64,000 bases of DNA, from contig NZ_JRFE01000050.1 of the NCBI RefSeq assembly GCF_000756305.1, positions 1-64,000 of the forward strand, written 5' to 3'. Made by a program: the position numbers and the translations under genes. Source of the DNA: Myxosarcina sp. GI1 (GTDB taxonomy: Bacteria > Cyanobacteriota > Cyanobacteriia > Cyanobacteriales > Xenococcaceae). Shown one piece after another: positions 37,531-47,556 of this stretch. A model generated the notes under the pieces. The model had not been told where the DNA came from and did no database searches. It saw only the letters and a list, made by a program, of their open reading frames with translations. Within the stretch, counting starts at the first letter, position 1. The number at the start of each line of letters is the position of its first letter.

Positions 37531-38868
37531 ATGAGTAATAACCACAAACAATTAGTTATTGGTGCTGGCTTTGTCGGCTTAGGGATAGCGCAAGCTTTAA
37601 AAGAAGCAGGTATACCTTACGATTGGGTGGATGCCAGCGACAACATTGGAGGCAATTGGTATCACGGAGTTTACGAAACTGCCCATATTATCTCCTCTCG
37701 TAAGGTAACAGAGTTTACTCATTTTCCCATGTCCAAAGATTATCCCGATTTTCCTAGCGCGCAACAGATGTGGGATTATCTTAATATGTTTGCCGAACAC
37801 TTCGATCTCAAATCACAAATCGAACTCAACCGTACTGTCAGCTACGTTAGACCGATTGAAAATAACCTCTGGGAAGTAACTTTTGCTAATGGCGAACGGC
37901 GCATCTACAAAGGTGTAATTATGTGTAACGGTCATCACTGGTGCAGGCGGTTTCCCAAGTTTGAGGGTGAGTTTGCAGGGGAAATTATTCATTCTAAAGA
38001 CTACAAAAAACCCGAACAACTGCGCGGTAAGCGAGTTTTGGTCATCGGTGGTGGTAATTCTGCCTGCGATATTGCCTCTGAAGCGGCGCGAGTAGCAGAT
38101 AAAAGCGTATTGAGTCTTAGAAACTCAGTTTGGTTTTTGCCTAAATCTTTCGCAGGAGTTCCTTTAGTCAATATTATTCAGGGTTGGATGCCAGAATGGT
38201 TTCAGCGTTGGTTAGCTTACAGCATTATTCGCCTTACCTTTGGCAAACACGAACGCTACGGATTGCCCAAACCCAACTATCGGATTTTTGAAAAACATCC
38301 TACTTTAAACAACGAAGTTCCCTACTATATTCAACACGGACGCATTATTCCCAAGCCTGCCGTAAATAAGCTTGATGGTCGATGGGTGGAATTTTGCGAT
38401 CGCACTCGCGAAGAATTTGACTTAATCGTTTGCGCTACTGGCTATTATGTAGCATATCCTTTTTTACCACCAGAACTTCAGCGAGTAAAAGGCGCAACGG
38501 TGCAGTGTTATGGCGGTTCGTTTTTAGCTGACTATAAGGGTTTGTCTTACATTGGGTGGGGACAAGTGCGCGGGGGAGTCGGTTCGATAATGTCGGCTTA
38601 CGCACCAATTTTTGCTCGTTTACTCAAATTACAGAACGAAATAAATATTCCCCTTGGTTTAGTATTCAGAGAAATGGGTCAGTCTCTACCAAAAACCCAC
38701 CTCAGCGATCCCCATCAAACCTTTAGGCAATTAAAATTTCTCAACTTATTTTTTGGTTTCTTGGTTAAAAAAGCGCGTCAGATTGATAAGCGATATCCCG
38801 AACATCAAAATCAGCCGCTTCCTTATCCACAAAATCGAGAAGATAAAATGTTAATCACTATAAAGTAA
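37531..38868 (+). CDS. flavin-containing monooxygenase
   Basis: 445 residues, FMO or Baeyer-Villiger-like enzyme. The FAD motif IGAGFVGLG is at about residue 6 and IGGGNSACD (NADP motif) at about 172, followed by LSLRNSVWFLPK. The FMO-type fingerprint and the C-terminal LIVCATGYY are present. It uses NADPH and oxygen. It starts exactly after the SDR stop. The DUF1206-SDR-FMO trio suggests a membrane-associated oxidation pathway; the substrate is not readable. Confidence 0.88.
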   Translation: MSNNHKQLVIGAGFVGLGIAQALKEAGIPYDWVDASDNIGGNWYHGVYETAHIISSRKVTEFTHFPMSKDYPDFPSAQQMWDYLNMFAEHFDLKSQIELNRTVSYVRPIENNLWEVTFANGERRIYKGVIMCNGHHWCRRFPKFEGEFAGEIIHSKDYKKPEQLRGKRVLVIGGGNSACDIASEAARVADKSVLSLRNSVWFLPKSFAGVPLVNIIQGWMPEWFQRWLAYSIIRLTFGKHERYGLPKPNYRIFEKHPTLNNEVPYYIQHGRIIPKPAVNKLDGRWVEFCDRTREEFDLIVCATGYYVAYPFLPPELQRVKGATVQCYGGSFLADYKGLSYIGWGQVRGGVGSIMSAYAPIFARLLKLQNEINIPLGLVFREMGQSLPKTHLSDPHQTFRQLKFLNLFFGFLVKKARQIDKRYPEHQNQPLPYPQNREDKMLITIK

Positions 38869-38945
38869 GTCAAAATTATTAACATAAAATAGCTAAAAAT
38901 CTATTATGGGTCACAACATTATCGGTCGATGAGAAATTAATAGAA

Positions 38946-39050
38946 ATGCCAAATAACTTATCCAAAGATGCACCACCTAGTTTGTTTCAACATCACATCT
39001 CTGGTACGGGTTTTCCAGAGATGCAAATTTCAGAAAGAAAAGAAGAATAA
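38946..39050 (+). CDS. possible 34-aa peptide
   Basis: A short frame (PNNLSKDAPPSLFQHHISG and a charged KEE end). It has no ribosome-binding site clearer than background and no family. It could be a decayed gene end. Confidence 0.15.
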   Translation: MPNNLSKDAPPSLFQHHISGTGFPEMQISERKEE

Positions 39051-39134
39051 ATTTTGTCATTTATTTAGTTTATATTAGGAAGAAAAGAATTTTTTATATC
39101 ATGAAATTTTTATCTAATAAATAGAATCGTTCTC

Positions 39135-39677
39135 ATGAGATACCTAGTTGGGATAGTTCTTTTATTTATCAGTAGTTGCAGTTACTTTGCCGATACGCAA
39201 AATTTCGACGCATTTTATCCTTATGAATTGATAATAGAGTCTGATAAATCTGAGTATACTGTCAATGAAAATATTCTTTTGACGGCTAGCGTGATACCAG
39301 ACGAACCTGATGTTATTCACGTTTACGAAGATCGGACAAAATCATTCAGACTGTCTCTACGTGCTATGTCTGATGGTGATATTGACTTCAGCGATAATGA
39401 TTTTTATGGACTTCTTAGAAAATCTACAAGTGAAGATCGAATAGATGTAATTGAAATTTCTCCTTCTAATCCGTATCGTTTAACCATAGATGGTCGCATT
39501 CTTCAAAATGATAAAGATAGCATCGTATTTGACTTTGACGAGTTTGGTACTTTTGTTAAACCTTATAACGGTGAATTTTTGATATGGGGTTACTGGCTCC
39601 CTATTAACCACGATCCAGTAGATTCTCTTGAGGATTTTACAAAGTCGGTTAGTATCTCTGTTGAGTATCCTAAATAA
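39135..39677 (+). CDS. hypothetical lipoprotein
   Basis: 180 residues: a signal peptide with lipobox (LLFISSC, Cys at about 15), then a beta-rich domain (IIESDKSEYTVNENILLTAS) and an acidic end. Immunoglobulin-like surface protein of unknown function. No partner gene. A convergent helical protein follows. Confidence 0.6.
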   Translation: MRYLVGIVLLFISSCSYFADTQNFDAFYPYELIIESDKSEYTVNENILLTASVIPDEPDVIHVYEDRTKSFRLSLRAMSDGDIDFSDNDFYGLLRKSTSEDRIDVIEISPSNPYRLTIDGRILQNDKDSIVFDFDEFGTFVKPYNGEFLIWGYWLPINHDPVDSLEDFTKSVSISVEYPK

Positions 39678-39803
39678 ATCCAAACCCATACATTTCAAGC
39701 TAAAAAAACGAAACTTAACACGATACTAAATTATTGGCGATCGCTCTTAATAAAAATATTACATGAGACTTCTAGATTAACTTTTTATAATTCTTAGATA
39801 TCA

Positions 39804-40676
39804 TTAATAATCTAAATACAAACCAAATTTATATTTACAACATCGATCTACCCAGTCAAAAAATATTTCTAGCCAATCATTATCGAAAAAACTTTCTTTA
39901 AATTCTTCAAAATTTAGATAATACCTATCTTCGTAATAATCTACTTTCCAACCATCATTTATTTTAGAATCCCAAGCCCTAGTTAATTCAATAACATCCT
40001 TGAGATAATTGAATGTTTGGCGGTATGTGGAATCAAAATTATCGATTTTGTCTGAAATTGGCTGTTGTGGGTCTACACGAATTTGAATACATTCTACTTG
40101 AGGAAGTTCTAATATTTTTTGTCTTATTGTTTGCAATTCTGAATTTTTCTGCCAATTATTATTTTTGTCTAAAGAAGCAATTGCAGTACTTTGTAAAATA
40201 TTTAAGTGACAGATAAAAGTATTTAAAGTTTCATATAAATAGATTTCTTGAAGATATTCATCATGTTGATTATTTTTAACTTCTGCAATCCAAGTTTGCC
40301 ATTTATCTAATTGTTTTTCTAATTTTTCTAGTAAATAAGTTCGGCAATCTAAAACTCGCCATAGAGGAGGGAAAATAGCCCATCTGGTAATTGGATATAC
40401 TCGCATACAAGAATGCAAATCGGAAATATCTTCTGCACATCCTTTTTCTTCGTTCCATTCTGGAAATTCTAAAAGACTTTTTAATTCTTTAGAAGCTTTT
40501 ATATAAGGCTGGAGATGGATTTTTTCTAACAAACTATACAAATTTTTATCTTTGTCAAAATTAGAACTCCATCCCCAGAGAGATTGAAAACTTATAGCTT
40601 GGCGTTCGATTAATTTTTTAACTAAGGATATGTCTGTATTGTCTTTTAATTTAAATCTGAACCAATCAATACCCAT
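39804..40676 (-). CDS. hypothetical helical protein, 290 aa
   Basis: A Trp- and acid-rich soluble protein starting GIDWFRFKLKDN. Aromatic motifs (QSLWGWSSNF, WAIFPPLWRVLDCRTYL) and a C-terminal cluster (DDWLEIFFDW-like, WVDRCCKYKFGLYL). I do not recognise a family. It lies 66 nt downstream of the chlH-type gene on the same strand and could share its transcript. Confidence 0.55.
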   Translation of the reverse strand: MGIDWFRFKLKDNTDISLVKKLIERQAISFQSLWGWSSNFDKDKNLYSLLEKIHLQPYIKASKELKSLLEFPEWNEEKGCAEDISDLHSCMRVYPITRWAIFPPLWRVLDCRTYLLEKLEKQLDKWQTWIAEVKNNQHDEYLQEIYLYETLNTFICHLNILQSTAIASLDKNNNWQKNSELQTIRQKILELPQVECIQIRVDPQQPISDKIDNFDSTYRQTFNYLKDVIELTRAWDSKINDGWKVDYYEDRYYLNFEEFKESFFDNDWLEIFFDWVDRCCKYKFGLYLDY

Positions 40677-40742
40677 AAGATAATTTTGGAATATATCGTA
40701 ACTGATAAAAATTAATTTTAATTGTCAATTGTCCATTGTCAA

Positions 40743-43700
40743 TCAAACTGTTACTCCTTCTAATTCATCTTCGGTAGACTGATACAACTCCCTCAACTTC
40801 TCTAACTTTTCTTCATCGGCATTCCACAAACCCCGTCCGTGTGCTTCAAGCGATCGCGCTACAATATTTCTAAACGCTTCAGGATTGGCATCTCGTAATT
40901 TTTGCGCCATCTCAGCATCTAAAGCATAGGTATCTACTGCTTGGTCGTATACCCAATTATCTTTAAAATTAGCCGTACCACCCCAACCAATTAAAGCCGT
41001 CATCCGTTGCGAGATTTCATACGCGCCACCGCTGCCTTGGTCTGACATGGCTTTTGCCCATTTAGGATTGAGTAACTTAGTACGGTACTCCATGCGTAAC
41101 AGGTCTTTTAACTTGCGGGGAGTAGTATCTTTAGAAAAGCTTTCCACAAAAGAAGCCTCTACTTGCTTGCCGCTTTGTTTTTCCGCCGCCAGCTTTAAAC
41201 CGCCAGTATTGCCATAGTATTCTTGGATGTCGGTTAAGCCATATTCTACTGAGTCAATTTCTTGGACGATGCGATCGCTGGTTTCTAATAACTGAGATAA
41301 TATTTCTGGTCTGGCTTGTCCTTTGTCTTTGCGTCCGTAGCTAAAGACGTTGCGGTTTTTCCAGGTGTCTGCCAGTTCGTCACCAGATTCCCAATTGCTA
41401 TCTACTACCTTATCGTTTACCAAAGAACCAAAATCACCAGCAGGGTTAGAAAACATTCTCGCACTAGCATTATCTACCCCTTTCGCCTGTAAAGCTAAAT
41501 AGTGTTTGCGAATATAGTTATCAGCTTCGGATTCTTCGGCTTCTGCTGCCCGTTGAAACAAGTCGTCTAACAGTTCGATAATATTGACAAAGGTATCGCG
41601 GAAGATACCAGACAGGTTAGCTAAAACATCAATACGAGGATGTTCCAATTCTTCTACAGATATCAACTCGTAACGCACAATTCTTCCCGTACCTTCTTTT
41701 ACGGGTTCTGCACCTACAAGTTCTAATAGAATACCTAAAGACTCACCTTTAGTTTTAATCGAATCTAAACCCCACAGCATTACCGCTACAGTTTCGGGAT
41801 AGTTTCCTGTTTCTTCCAGGTTTTGGGCAATAATCTTTTCAGCTATTTCCTTACCGCGTTCGTAAGCCGCAGGGGAAGGCATCCGATAAGGATCTAAAGC
41901 GTGTATGTTTCTACCCGTAGGTAATACGCCACTGCCGTCTCTAAGCAAGTCTCCACCAGGCGCGGGGGGTATATATTCTCCATTTAAACCCCGTAGCAAA
42001 TTGGTTAACTCATCGGTATTTTGTGCCAACAAATCTCTAATTTTTATTGCTTCTTCATTGGGCGAAAGCCTTTCGCTCCTACTTTGTGTATCTGTATCAT
42101 GACGCGAGGTAATATCGCCAATTTCATTTTGCGATAATTCTTTATCGAAATAAGCCTCTAAATATGACTTTAACTGTTCTTCATTGGGTGCATTTCCTAA
42201 AACGTGCAAGCCAGAAGAAAATAAACGCTGTTCTAATACCTGCAAGTATTCGTAAACTTGGAGAAAATATTTATTAATTATCGTCTTACTAAACAATTTC
42301 GCATTCTCGACAGTAAAACTAATTCCTTGTTTCGATCCTTCTTCAAACTTGCAGTCCTTTTCTATACCAGCATCGACAATTTTTTGACAGATAGCTTCTC
42401 GTAAAGCCTGATTTTTTTCAGGATCTTCACGATATTCAGCAATTAATTCTCTTAGTGCCATCAATTCTTTATACAAACCCGCACGTCCGTAGGGCGGTAC
42501 GTTGTGAGAAACTAAGACACCATAACCCCGACGTTTTGCCAAAATTGATTCTGAAGGATTATTAGCAGCATAGATATATAAGTTAGGTAAATTGCCTAAC
42601 AAAATATCAGACCAAGAATAGCCAGTATTACCCAGAGGCGAACCAGGAAGCCATTCTACAGTACCGTGCATTCCAAAGTGAACTATTGCGTCGGCTTGAT
42701 ATTCGTGTTGCAGCCACTTGTAAAAAGCTGCATACTGCGGATGGGGGGTTAAATCTTTCTCAAACATCAACCGCATAGGATCGCCTGCAATTCCTAATGG
42801 TGGTTGTACTCCTATCCACACATTACCCAATTGAATACCGCCAATTTGAAAATCATCGCCGTAGGTTTTAATTCCCGTACCCGTTAGTGACTGCCATTGC
42901 CGTTCGATTTTGGTAGTTTGTAGATAACCCAACCATTTTTCTAAAGTGCGAACGTTAACTGAGGTTATGTCGCTTTTGTTATCAAAAGAAGCCATAGCTT
43001 CATCCGCTTCTTTTACTTTTTGAATTATCTCCTCGCCATCTTCGGGTAGTTCTCCGACTTCATAACCCTGTGTTTTTAAAGCCTGAAGAAATTTTAATAA
43101 ACTCTGTGGCACATTTAATAATGCGGCAGTACCAGTTGCGCCATAACCAGGAGGGAAGCCATATAAAATAACGGCAATTTTTCTTTCTGAAGTGGGTTTG
43201 TGTCGCAACTCAATCCAGTTTTTAACTCTGCTGGTGAGGCGTTGTAAACGTTCGGGTACGAGATAGATATCCTCTCCTACTAAACCACCTAAAGGTACGG
43301 TATCGATCGCGCCATCTAATTCGGGTAGAGAATATAAAACTACACTCTGCAAACCGCCTATTCCCTGTCGCGTCCAAGAGTAGATATCTTGAATTAATAA
43401 AGGTGCAGCGACGATATAAGGAACGTTCTTAGCCGTTAGAATGCGCTTAGCTACTTCTACCTGTCTCCCTGCTTCCATCGAACCCGCAGGACCTCCAACT
43501 AATGGAAAACCAATGGTAGAAACAACTGCATCGACTTTTACCGCATCATCTTTTAGAGATAAAATTTCTTTATTACCCTGCTGTCTTTGTTCTTGTTCGT
43601 AGTCAGTAGTCAGCCAGTCTCGAACCGCAACATGACCTTCTACGCCATTAATAAATATTGGCAGGGGAATCAAACCTGCGGTTTCAAAATGTTTAATTAA

Positions 43701-44489
43701 TTGCGGAATATATGGTTGTTTGGTAATTACGTGTTTGCGATACAGCAGAATACCAACAACGGGTTTCTGTAGGGGCTGTTCGCGAACAGCCCCTACTACA
43801 GGAATCGTCCTGACATTGTTTTGATACCAATTTGAATAATTTTGTGGCGACGTAAAATAACCCTGATATTTGGGATGCAATAAACCCATGTTGGGGGTTT
43901 CTATCGCTGGTGGAATATCACCAACGGTCAAACCCAAATATTTCTCCGCCAGCGTCCAACACATAGCCGCGACGTTTTCAGTTCCCCCCGCATTCCAGTA
44001 ACCGTAAATAATCAACCAGTTACGCAAGTCTCGGACTTTTTTGCCAGGAACGTATTTTAATAATTTGGGTCCCGTTTTTAGAAAACTTAAATAGCCAGCC
44101 AGCTTATCTTCTTCCCTGCTGTTGCCAAACTTACTTAGGATAAATTTAACGGGTTTGGGCATTCCTTTTGGTTTATCGCCGATCGCAAATTTACCCAACT
44201 TTGTCAGACTAATTAATTCTATCGCCGACTCAAAAACTAGTCTGATAGGAATATCTTTAACTCTTTCTTTTAACCAAACAACTTGGTCGTAGTCGAAGAG
44301 CAAACTGGCAAAAAACACATCGGCAGACTGTAGCGCAGTTTCTACTTTATCGGAAGAAGTAGCAATGTCGCGATCGCTGAAAAAGATTACCTCCAACCCT
44401 TCACATCGCACCGTCGCCATCTCCGCCGCCTGACGATAGAGGTTGCCATTAAAAGATTCAAATCCCGCGATCGCCACAATCCGTTTCAT
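40743..44489 (-). CDS. chlH: Mg-chelatase subunit H family (ChlH/BchH-like)
   Basis: 1248 residues, the porphyrin-binding CobN/BchH-type subunit that inserts Mg into protoporphyrin IX with the D and I subunits. Motifs: GTENVAAMCWTLAEKY, GILLYRKHVITKQPYI, HFGMHGTVEWLPGSPLG, NNPSESILAKRRGYG, and the C-terminal GWGGTANFKDNWVYDQ. The N-terminal part (GFESFNGNLYRQAAEMA) is unlike the usual long cyanobacterial ChlH, and the protein is about 80 residues shorter, so it may be a paralogue or a BchH-type copy. It contains an in-frame 28-nt palindrome (43770-43797). Confidence 0.85.
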   Translation of the reverse strand: MKRIVAIAGFESFNGNLYRQAAEMATVRCEGLEVIFFSDRDIATSSDKVETALQSADVFFASLLFDYDQVVWLKERVKDIPIRLVFESAIELISLTKLGKFAIGDKPKGMPKPVKFILSKFGNSREEDKLAGYLSFLKTGPKLLKYVPGKKVRDLRNWLIIYGYWNAGGTENVAAMCWTLAEKYLGLTVGDIPPAIETPNMGLLHPKYQGYFTSPQNYSNWYQNNVRTIPVVGAVREQPLQKPVVGILLYRKHVITKQPYIPQLIKHFETAGLIPLPIFINGVEGHVAVRDWLTTDYEQEQRQQGNKEILSLKDDAVKVDAVVSTIGFPLVGGPAGSMEAGRQVEVAKRILTAKNVPYIVAAPLLIQDIYSWTRQGIGGLQSVVLYSLPELDGAIDTVPLGGLVGEDIYLVPERLQRLTSRVKNWIELRHKPTSERKIAVILYGFPPGYGATGTAALLNVPQSLLKFLQALKTQGYEVGELPEDGEEIIQKVKEADEAMASFDNKSDITSVNVRTLEKWLGYLQTTKIERQWQSLTGTGIKTYGDDFQIGGIQLGNVWIGVQPPLGIAGDPMRLMFEKDLTPHPQYAAFYKWLQHEYQADAIVHFGMHGTVEWLPGSPLGNTGYSWSDILLGNLPNLYIYAANNPSESILAKRRGYGVLVSHNVPPYGRAGLYKELMALRELIAEYREDPEKNQALREAICQKIVDAGIEKDCKFEEGSKQGISFTVENAKLFSKTIINKYFLQVYEYLQVLEQRLFSSGLHVLGNAPNEEQLKSYLEAYFDKELSQNEIGDITSRHDTDTQSRSERLSPNEEAIKIRDLLAQNTDELTNLLRGLNGEYIPPAPGGDLLRDGSGVLPTGRNIHALDPYRMPSPAAYERGKEIAEKIIAQNLEETGNYPETVAVMLWGLDSIKTKGESLGILLELVGAEPVKEGTGRIVRYELISVEELEHPRIDVLANLSGIFRDTFVNIIELLDDLFQRAAEAEESEADNYIRKHYLALQAKGVDNASARMFSNPAGDFGSLVNDKVVDSNWESGDELADTWKNRNVFSYGRKDKGQARPEILSQLLETSDRIVQEIDSVEYGLTDIQEYYGNTGGLKLAAEKQSGKQVEASFVESFSKDTTPRKLKDLLRMEYRTKLLNPKWAKAMSDQGSGGAYEISQRMTALIGWGGTANFKDNWVYDQAVDTYALDAEMAQKLRDANPEAFRNIVARSLEAHGRGLWNADEEKLEKLRELYQSTEDELEGVTV
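43770..43797. repeat. perfect 28-nt palindrome in ChlH-type gene
   Basis: GTAGGGGCTGTTCGCGAACAGCCCCTAC is translated as part of a linker (about VVGAVREQPLQ) without breaking the frame. Its layout matches common cyanobacterial dispersed palindromes of the GTAGGGGCG...CGCCCCTAC type. Confidence 0.8.
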
Positions 44490-44634
44490 AGTCCAGATTC
44501 TTAAAGTTTCTTTATATATTCCTACTTATGATTTTAAGAAAATTTTAGAGTAAAGGTGATGATTGTAAGGTGGAGTGAGATTGGGAGCAAGCGATCGCTT
44601 ATTCAGGAATTTCTACTGTAATTAGAGCTTTCTA

Positions 44635-45093
44635 TTAAGAACTAGCTTTAAATCCCATTGATAAAAGAATAAATGCCAAAATCAAAAATATTACCCTAAT
44701 CCAGTTATACAAATCCCATTTGCTTCTGGTTTGCTCCCAATCTAGCGGTAATTCAGTAATATCCCATTCTTTTACTCGATTGTTCAGAGGAACTGGAAAA
44801 ATCAGACTATAGAGAATTACGATTGCCCAAATTGAGGCAGTAGCAAACAACCAAGGAAATACGGATTTAAAATAGAACCAAGCGATTGCACTAACTAAAG
44901 TATGTAAACCTGTTGTCATGCCCATCCAAAAAGGCATTACTCTACCGTAAAGTTTGGCAAAATGTTGTATCGTTGGTAGATTTGAACGATGATTATCAGC
45001 AGATAGCGACGGATGTATAAATGTAGATACGGCAAACTCATTACCTGTAAGAAGAGCAGAGTTTAAAAGTAGGACTAAAAGTACTAGCTGCAT
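44635..45093 (-). CDS. DUF1772 membrane protein
   Basis: 152 residues, four hydrophobic segments, and a conserved C-terminal block (FPVPLNNRVKEWDITELP and WEQTRSKWDLYNWIRV) typical of DUF1772, which includes anthrone-oxygenase-like proteins. The enzymatic role is unproven. Confidence 0.8.
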   Translation of the reverse strand: MQLVLLVLLLNSALLTGNEFAVSTFIHPSLSADNHRSNLPTIQHFAKLYGRVMPFWMGMTTGLHTLVSAIAWFYFKSVFPWLFATASIWAIVILYSLIFPVPLNNRVKEWDITELPLDWEQTRSKWDLYNWIRVIFLILAFILLSMGFKASS

Positions 45094-45193
45094 CTATACT
45101 TATGTAGTTAAAAATTATACGACAATTTTATCGGAAGCGAGCGAATCAAGTAAAAGATGTTCGTATATTTATATTAAGTGCAAAAGTAAAAAA

Positions 45194-45511
45194 ATGAAAT
45201 ATAAAGGATATGAAGCCGTAATTGAATATGATGAAGTCGATCGCCTGTTTTTTGGCGGAGTAATTAATACTAGAAATGTTATTTCTTTTGATGGTAAAAC
45301 AGTAGATGAATTATAACCGTCTTTTGAAGCAGTAATTGAGGAATATCTAGAAGATTGCAAGCGAGAAGAAAAAGAACCCGATCGAGCATTTTCTGGTCAA
45401 TTTAATCTGCGAAATTCTCCTGAGTTACATCGGAAAATTAGTATTGAAGCAAAAAAACAAAATTTCAGTCTCAATAGTTTTGTCGAACAAGCATTAAATA
45501 GAACAGTGTGA
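45194..45511 (+). pseudogene. HicB-family antitoxin with in-frame stop
   Basis: 106 codons in one frame: KYKGYEAVIEYDEVDRLFFG and the HicB fold, then TAA at 45314-45316 (after DEL), continuing FEAVIEEYLEDCKREEKEP and an RHH-type C-terminus (FNLRNSPELHRKIS, then NFSLNSFVEQALN). The stop divides antitoxin and DNA-binding halves. No hicA gene is visible on either side. Probably non-functional. Confidence 0.75.
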
Positions 45512-45961
45512 GTAGCTTCTAGTTACGATCGCTGACAAGGATAACTTTTAAACAATCGAATTGAAGCCAAGAAACTAAAAAAAGGCTTTGATAGTTTTGC
45601 CTTAGTTTTTTACTAGTTTAATGCTAAATATTATCAATAAGCAGCTATTGGCAGCGTAGTTATATCGTTTCTTTAAATGTTGAATACAGATTGAGAAGTT
45701 GAATACAGATTGAGAAATTTTCCACTGCTCCCCAATCCTTTACAGTCAATCAATAGCTTTATTTTAGGTAATTAATATTAGATCTTGATAACAAAAACCA
45801 AAAAATAATTCAGTAAAATTACCGAACAAACCTTTATAATTATTTACAAATTTCTCGAACTAACAGTGGTTATTGTTGTTAAATTTCGATGTCGAGACTC
45901 GACCAAATACTGCAATCGGCTCTGCCGCTGCGCTTCGGGCAATCGCCTATTAAACCTATAA
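45512..45961. other. intergenic region
   Basis: About 450 nt without a gene. A GC-rich patch, GCTCTGCCGCTGCGCTTCGG, near 45920 resembles the small palindromic repeats elsewhere in the window. Confidence 0.4.
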
Positions 45962-47449
45962 GTGTTGCTAAAGTTTATGAATATTAAGCCATTATTGACA
46001 GACTCAGATCGAGGTAAGATTCAGCAAAGCGACCTACTTGCTGAATTTATTCAAGATCGTGAAAGTGAGTTGGTTTTAGACCTGGTAAAAGAAATTCGTG
46101 CCGCCGTTTCAGAACAAGATTTTTATTCAGTTAGCGTCAGAACGGTCTATCGGGTTTTAAAATGCGATCGCGTGGTAGTTTATAGTTTAGAAAAGGACTC
46201 TCACGAAAAGATAATAGCCGAAGCCGTAAATCCTAGATTTACTCGCACGTTAGGTACGGTTATCGAAGATCCCTGCTTTGAAAATAGATACATTAATAAA
46301 TACCAACAGGGAAGAATTACAACCATTACCAACATCTATGAAGCGGGAATGAGCCGATGCTATGTGGAAAACCTGGAAAAAATTGAGGTTAAGGCTAATT
46401 TAGTAGTTCCTATATGCGATGCTGAAGGCTTATTATACGGATTATTGATAGCACATCAATGTTCGGATTTTCGACAATGGAAACAGTCAGAAATCGATTT
46501 TGCGCTGCAAATTGCTAGTTGGACTGCCGAAAGACTTTTAGAGTGGAAAAAACAACAGCAGCTAAGCTCGAAGCTGGAAAAAGCTGCTCGGTGGCAAGAA
46601 CAGATGACCGAACTGGTTAGAAAGCTTCACCAGCAAGAAAAAGTTGCCTCAGTTTTACAGTTTGCAGTAGAAAAAGCTAAAGAAACGTTAGAATGCGATC
46701 GCGTCGTTATTTATGGTCTTCAAGAAGAAAACATCGGTAAAATTGTTGCCGAAGCTAAAATTTCTCCCTTGGCTCCAATTTTAAATAGCGTTATTAAAGA
46801 TCCTTGTTTTGAATATCGATACATCGACAAATACAAACATGGTCGAGTTTCGGCAATCTCTAATATTTTTGAAGCAGGGATGAGTAAATGTTACGTAGAA
46901 AATTTGGATAAAATTGCCGTAAAATCTACTTTAGTCGTTCCTGTAAATTGGGATGATGGAGAAGTATATGGTTTGCTGGTCGCTCATCAGTGTTTTAAAT
47001 TTCGAGAGTGGCAAACTGAAGAAATTGAGTGGTTAAAACAGGTTGGTTTTCATACAGGTTTATCTCTATCTAAGGTTAAATTAAACGAACGCATTGATGA
47101 TAATCAGTCCAATATAGCCTCTATAGAACTAGCTAGAGATACTATAACTATTTCTAAATCTAATATCGAGCAAATTAGAGAACCAGTGAGAGATGCTTCG
47201 CAGCTATTGATTGAAGCTAATAATTTAAACAAATTACTAATTAGAGAATTTAATTCAATTATTGAAAGTATTTCACCTCAATCTAGAAAGCAAACTAAGT
47301 TTATTCAAATCTTACTTAAAAAACTGTCGGCAAATTTAATCGAACTCAAAAAAGCTCATATTGCCTTGCATAAAAACAGCAACAGCATTAATGAACTTTT
47401 AGAAACTGCGGCTCGGGACTTATATGCTAAAGAGTCAAAAAAACTTTGA
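45962..47449 (+). CDS. tandem GAF-domain signalling protein
   Basis: 495 residues: two closely related GAF domains (about 55-200 and 230-370), each with CDRVV, DPCFE and the segment AGMS-(R/K)-CYVENL before VVP. A coiled C-terminal region (about 380-495) lacks a clear kinase or methyl-accepting core. In bilin-binding cyanobacteriochromes the key pair at this place is Cys-His; here it is Cys-Tyr in both domains, so chromophore binding is uncertain. The start is GTG 45962 or ATG 45977. An AT-rich 450-nt region precedes it. Confidence 0.82.
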   Translation: MLLKFMNIKPLLTDSDRGKIQQSDLLAEFIQDRESELVLDLVKEIRAAVSEQDFYSVSVRTVYRVLKCDRVVVYSLEKDSHEKIIAEAVNPRFTRTLGTVIEDPCFENRYINKYQQGRITTITNIYEAGMSRCYVENLEKIEVKANLVVPICDAEGLLYGLLIAHQCSDFRQWKQSEIDFALQIASWTAERLLEWKKQQQLSSKLEKAARWQEQMTELVRKLHQQEKVASVLQFAVEKAKETLECDRVVIYGLQEENIGKIVAEAKISPLAPILNSVIKDPCFEYRYIDKYKHGRVSAISNIFEAGMSKCYVENLDKIAVKSTLVVPVNWDDGEVYGLLVAHQCFKFREWQTEEIEWLKQVGFHTGLSLSKVKLNERIDDNQSNIASIELARDTITISKSNIEQIREPVRDASQLLIEANNLNKLLIREFNSIIESISPQSRKQTKFIQILLKKLSANLIELKKAHIALHKNSNSINELLETAARDLYAKESKKL

Positions 47450-47556
47450 AAGAAGCCGTAAGCTCTAAGCTTAATTAAAAGTAGTCAGTGAAATCAGAAA
47501 GATTAATTTTTACATAATTTTTCTCCTTTCACTGCTTTCACCAATTTCTGAATAAA

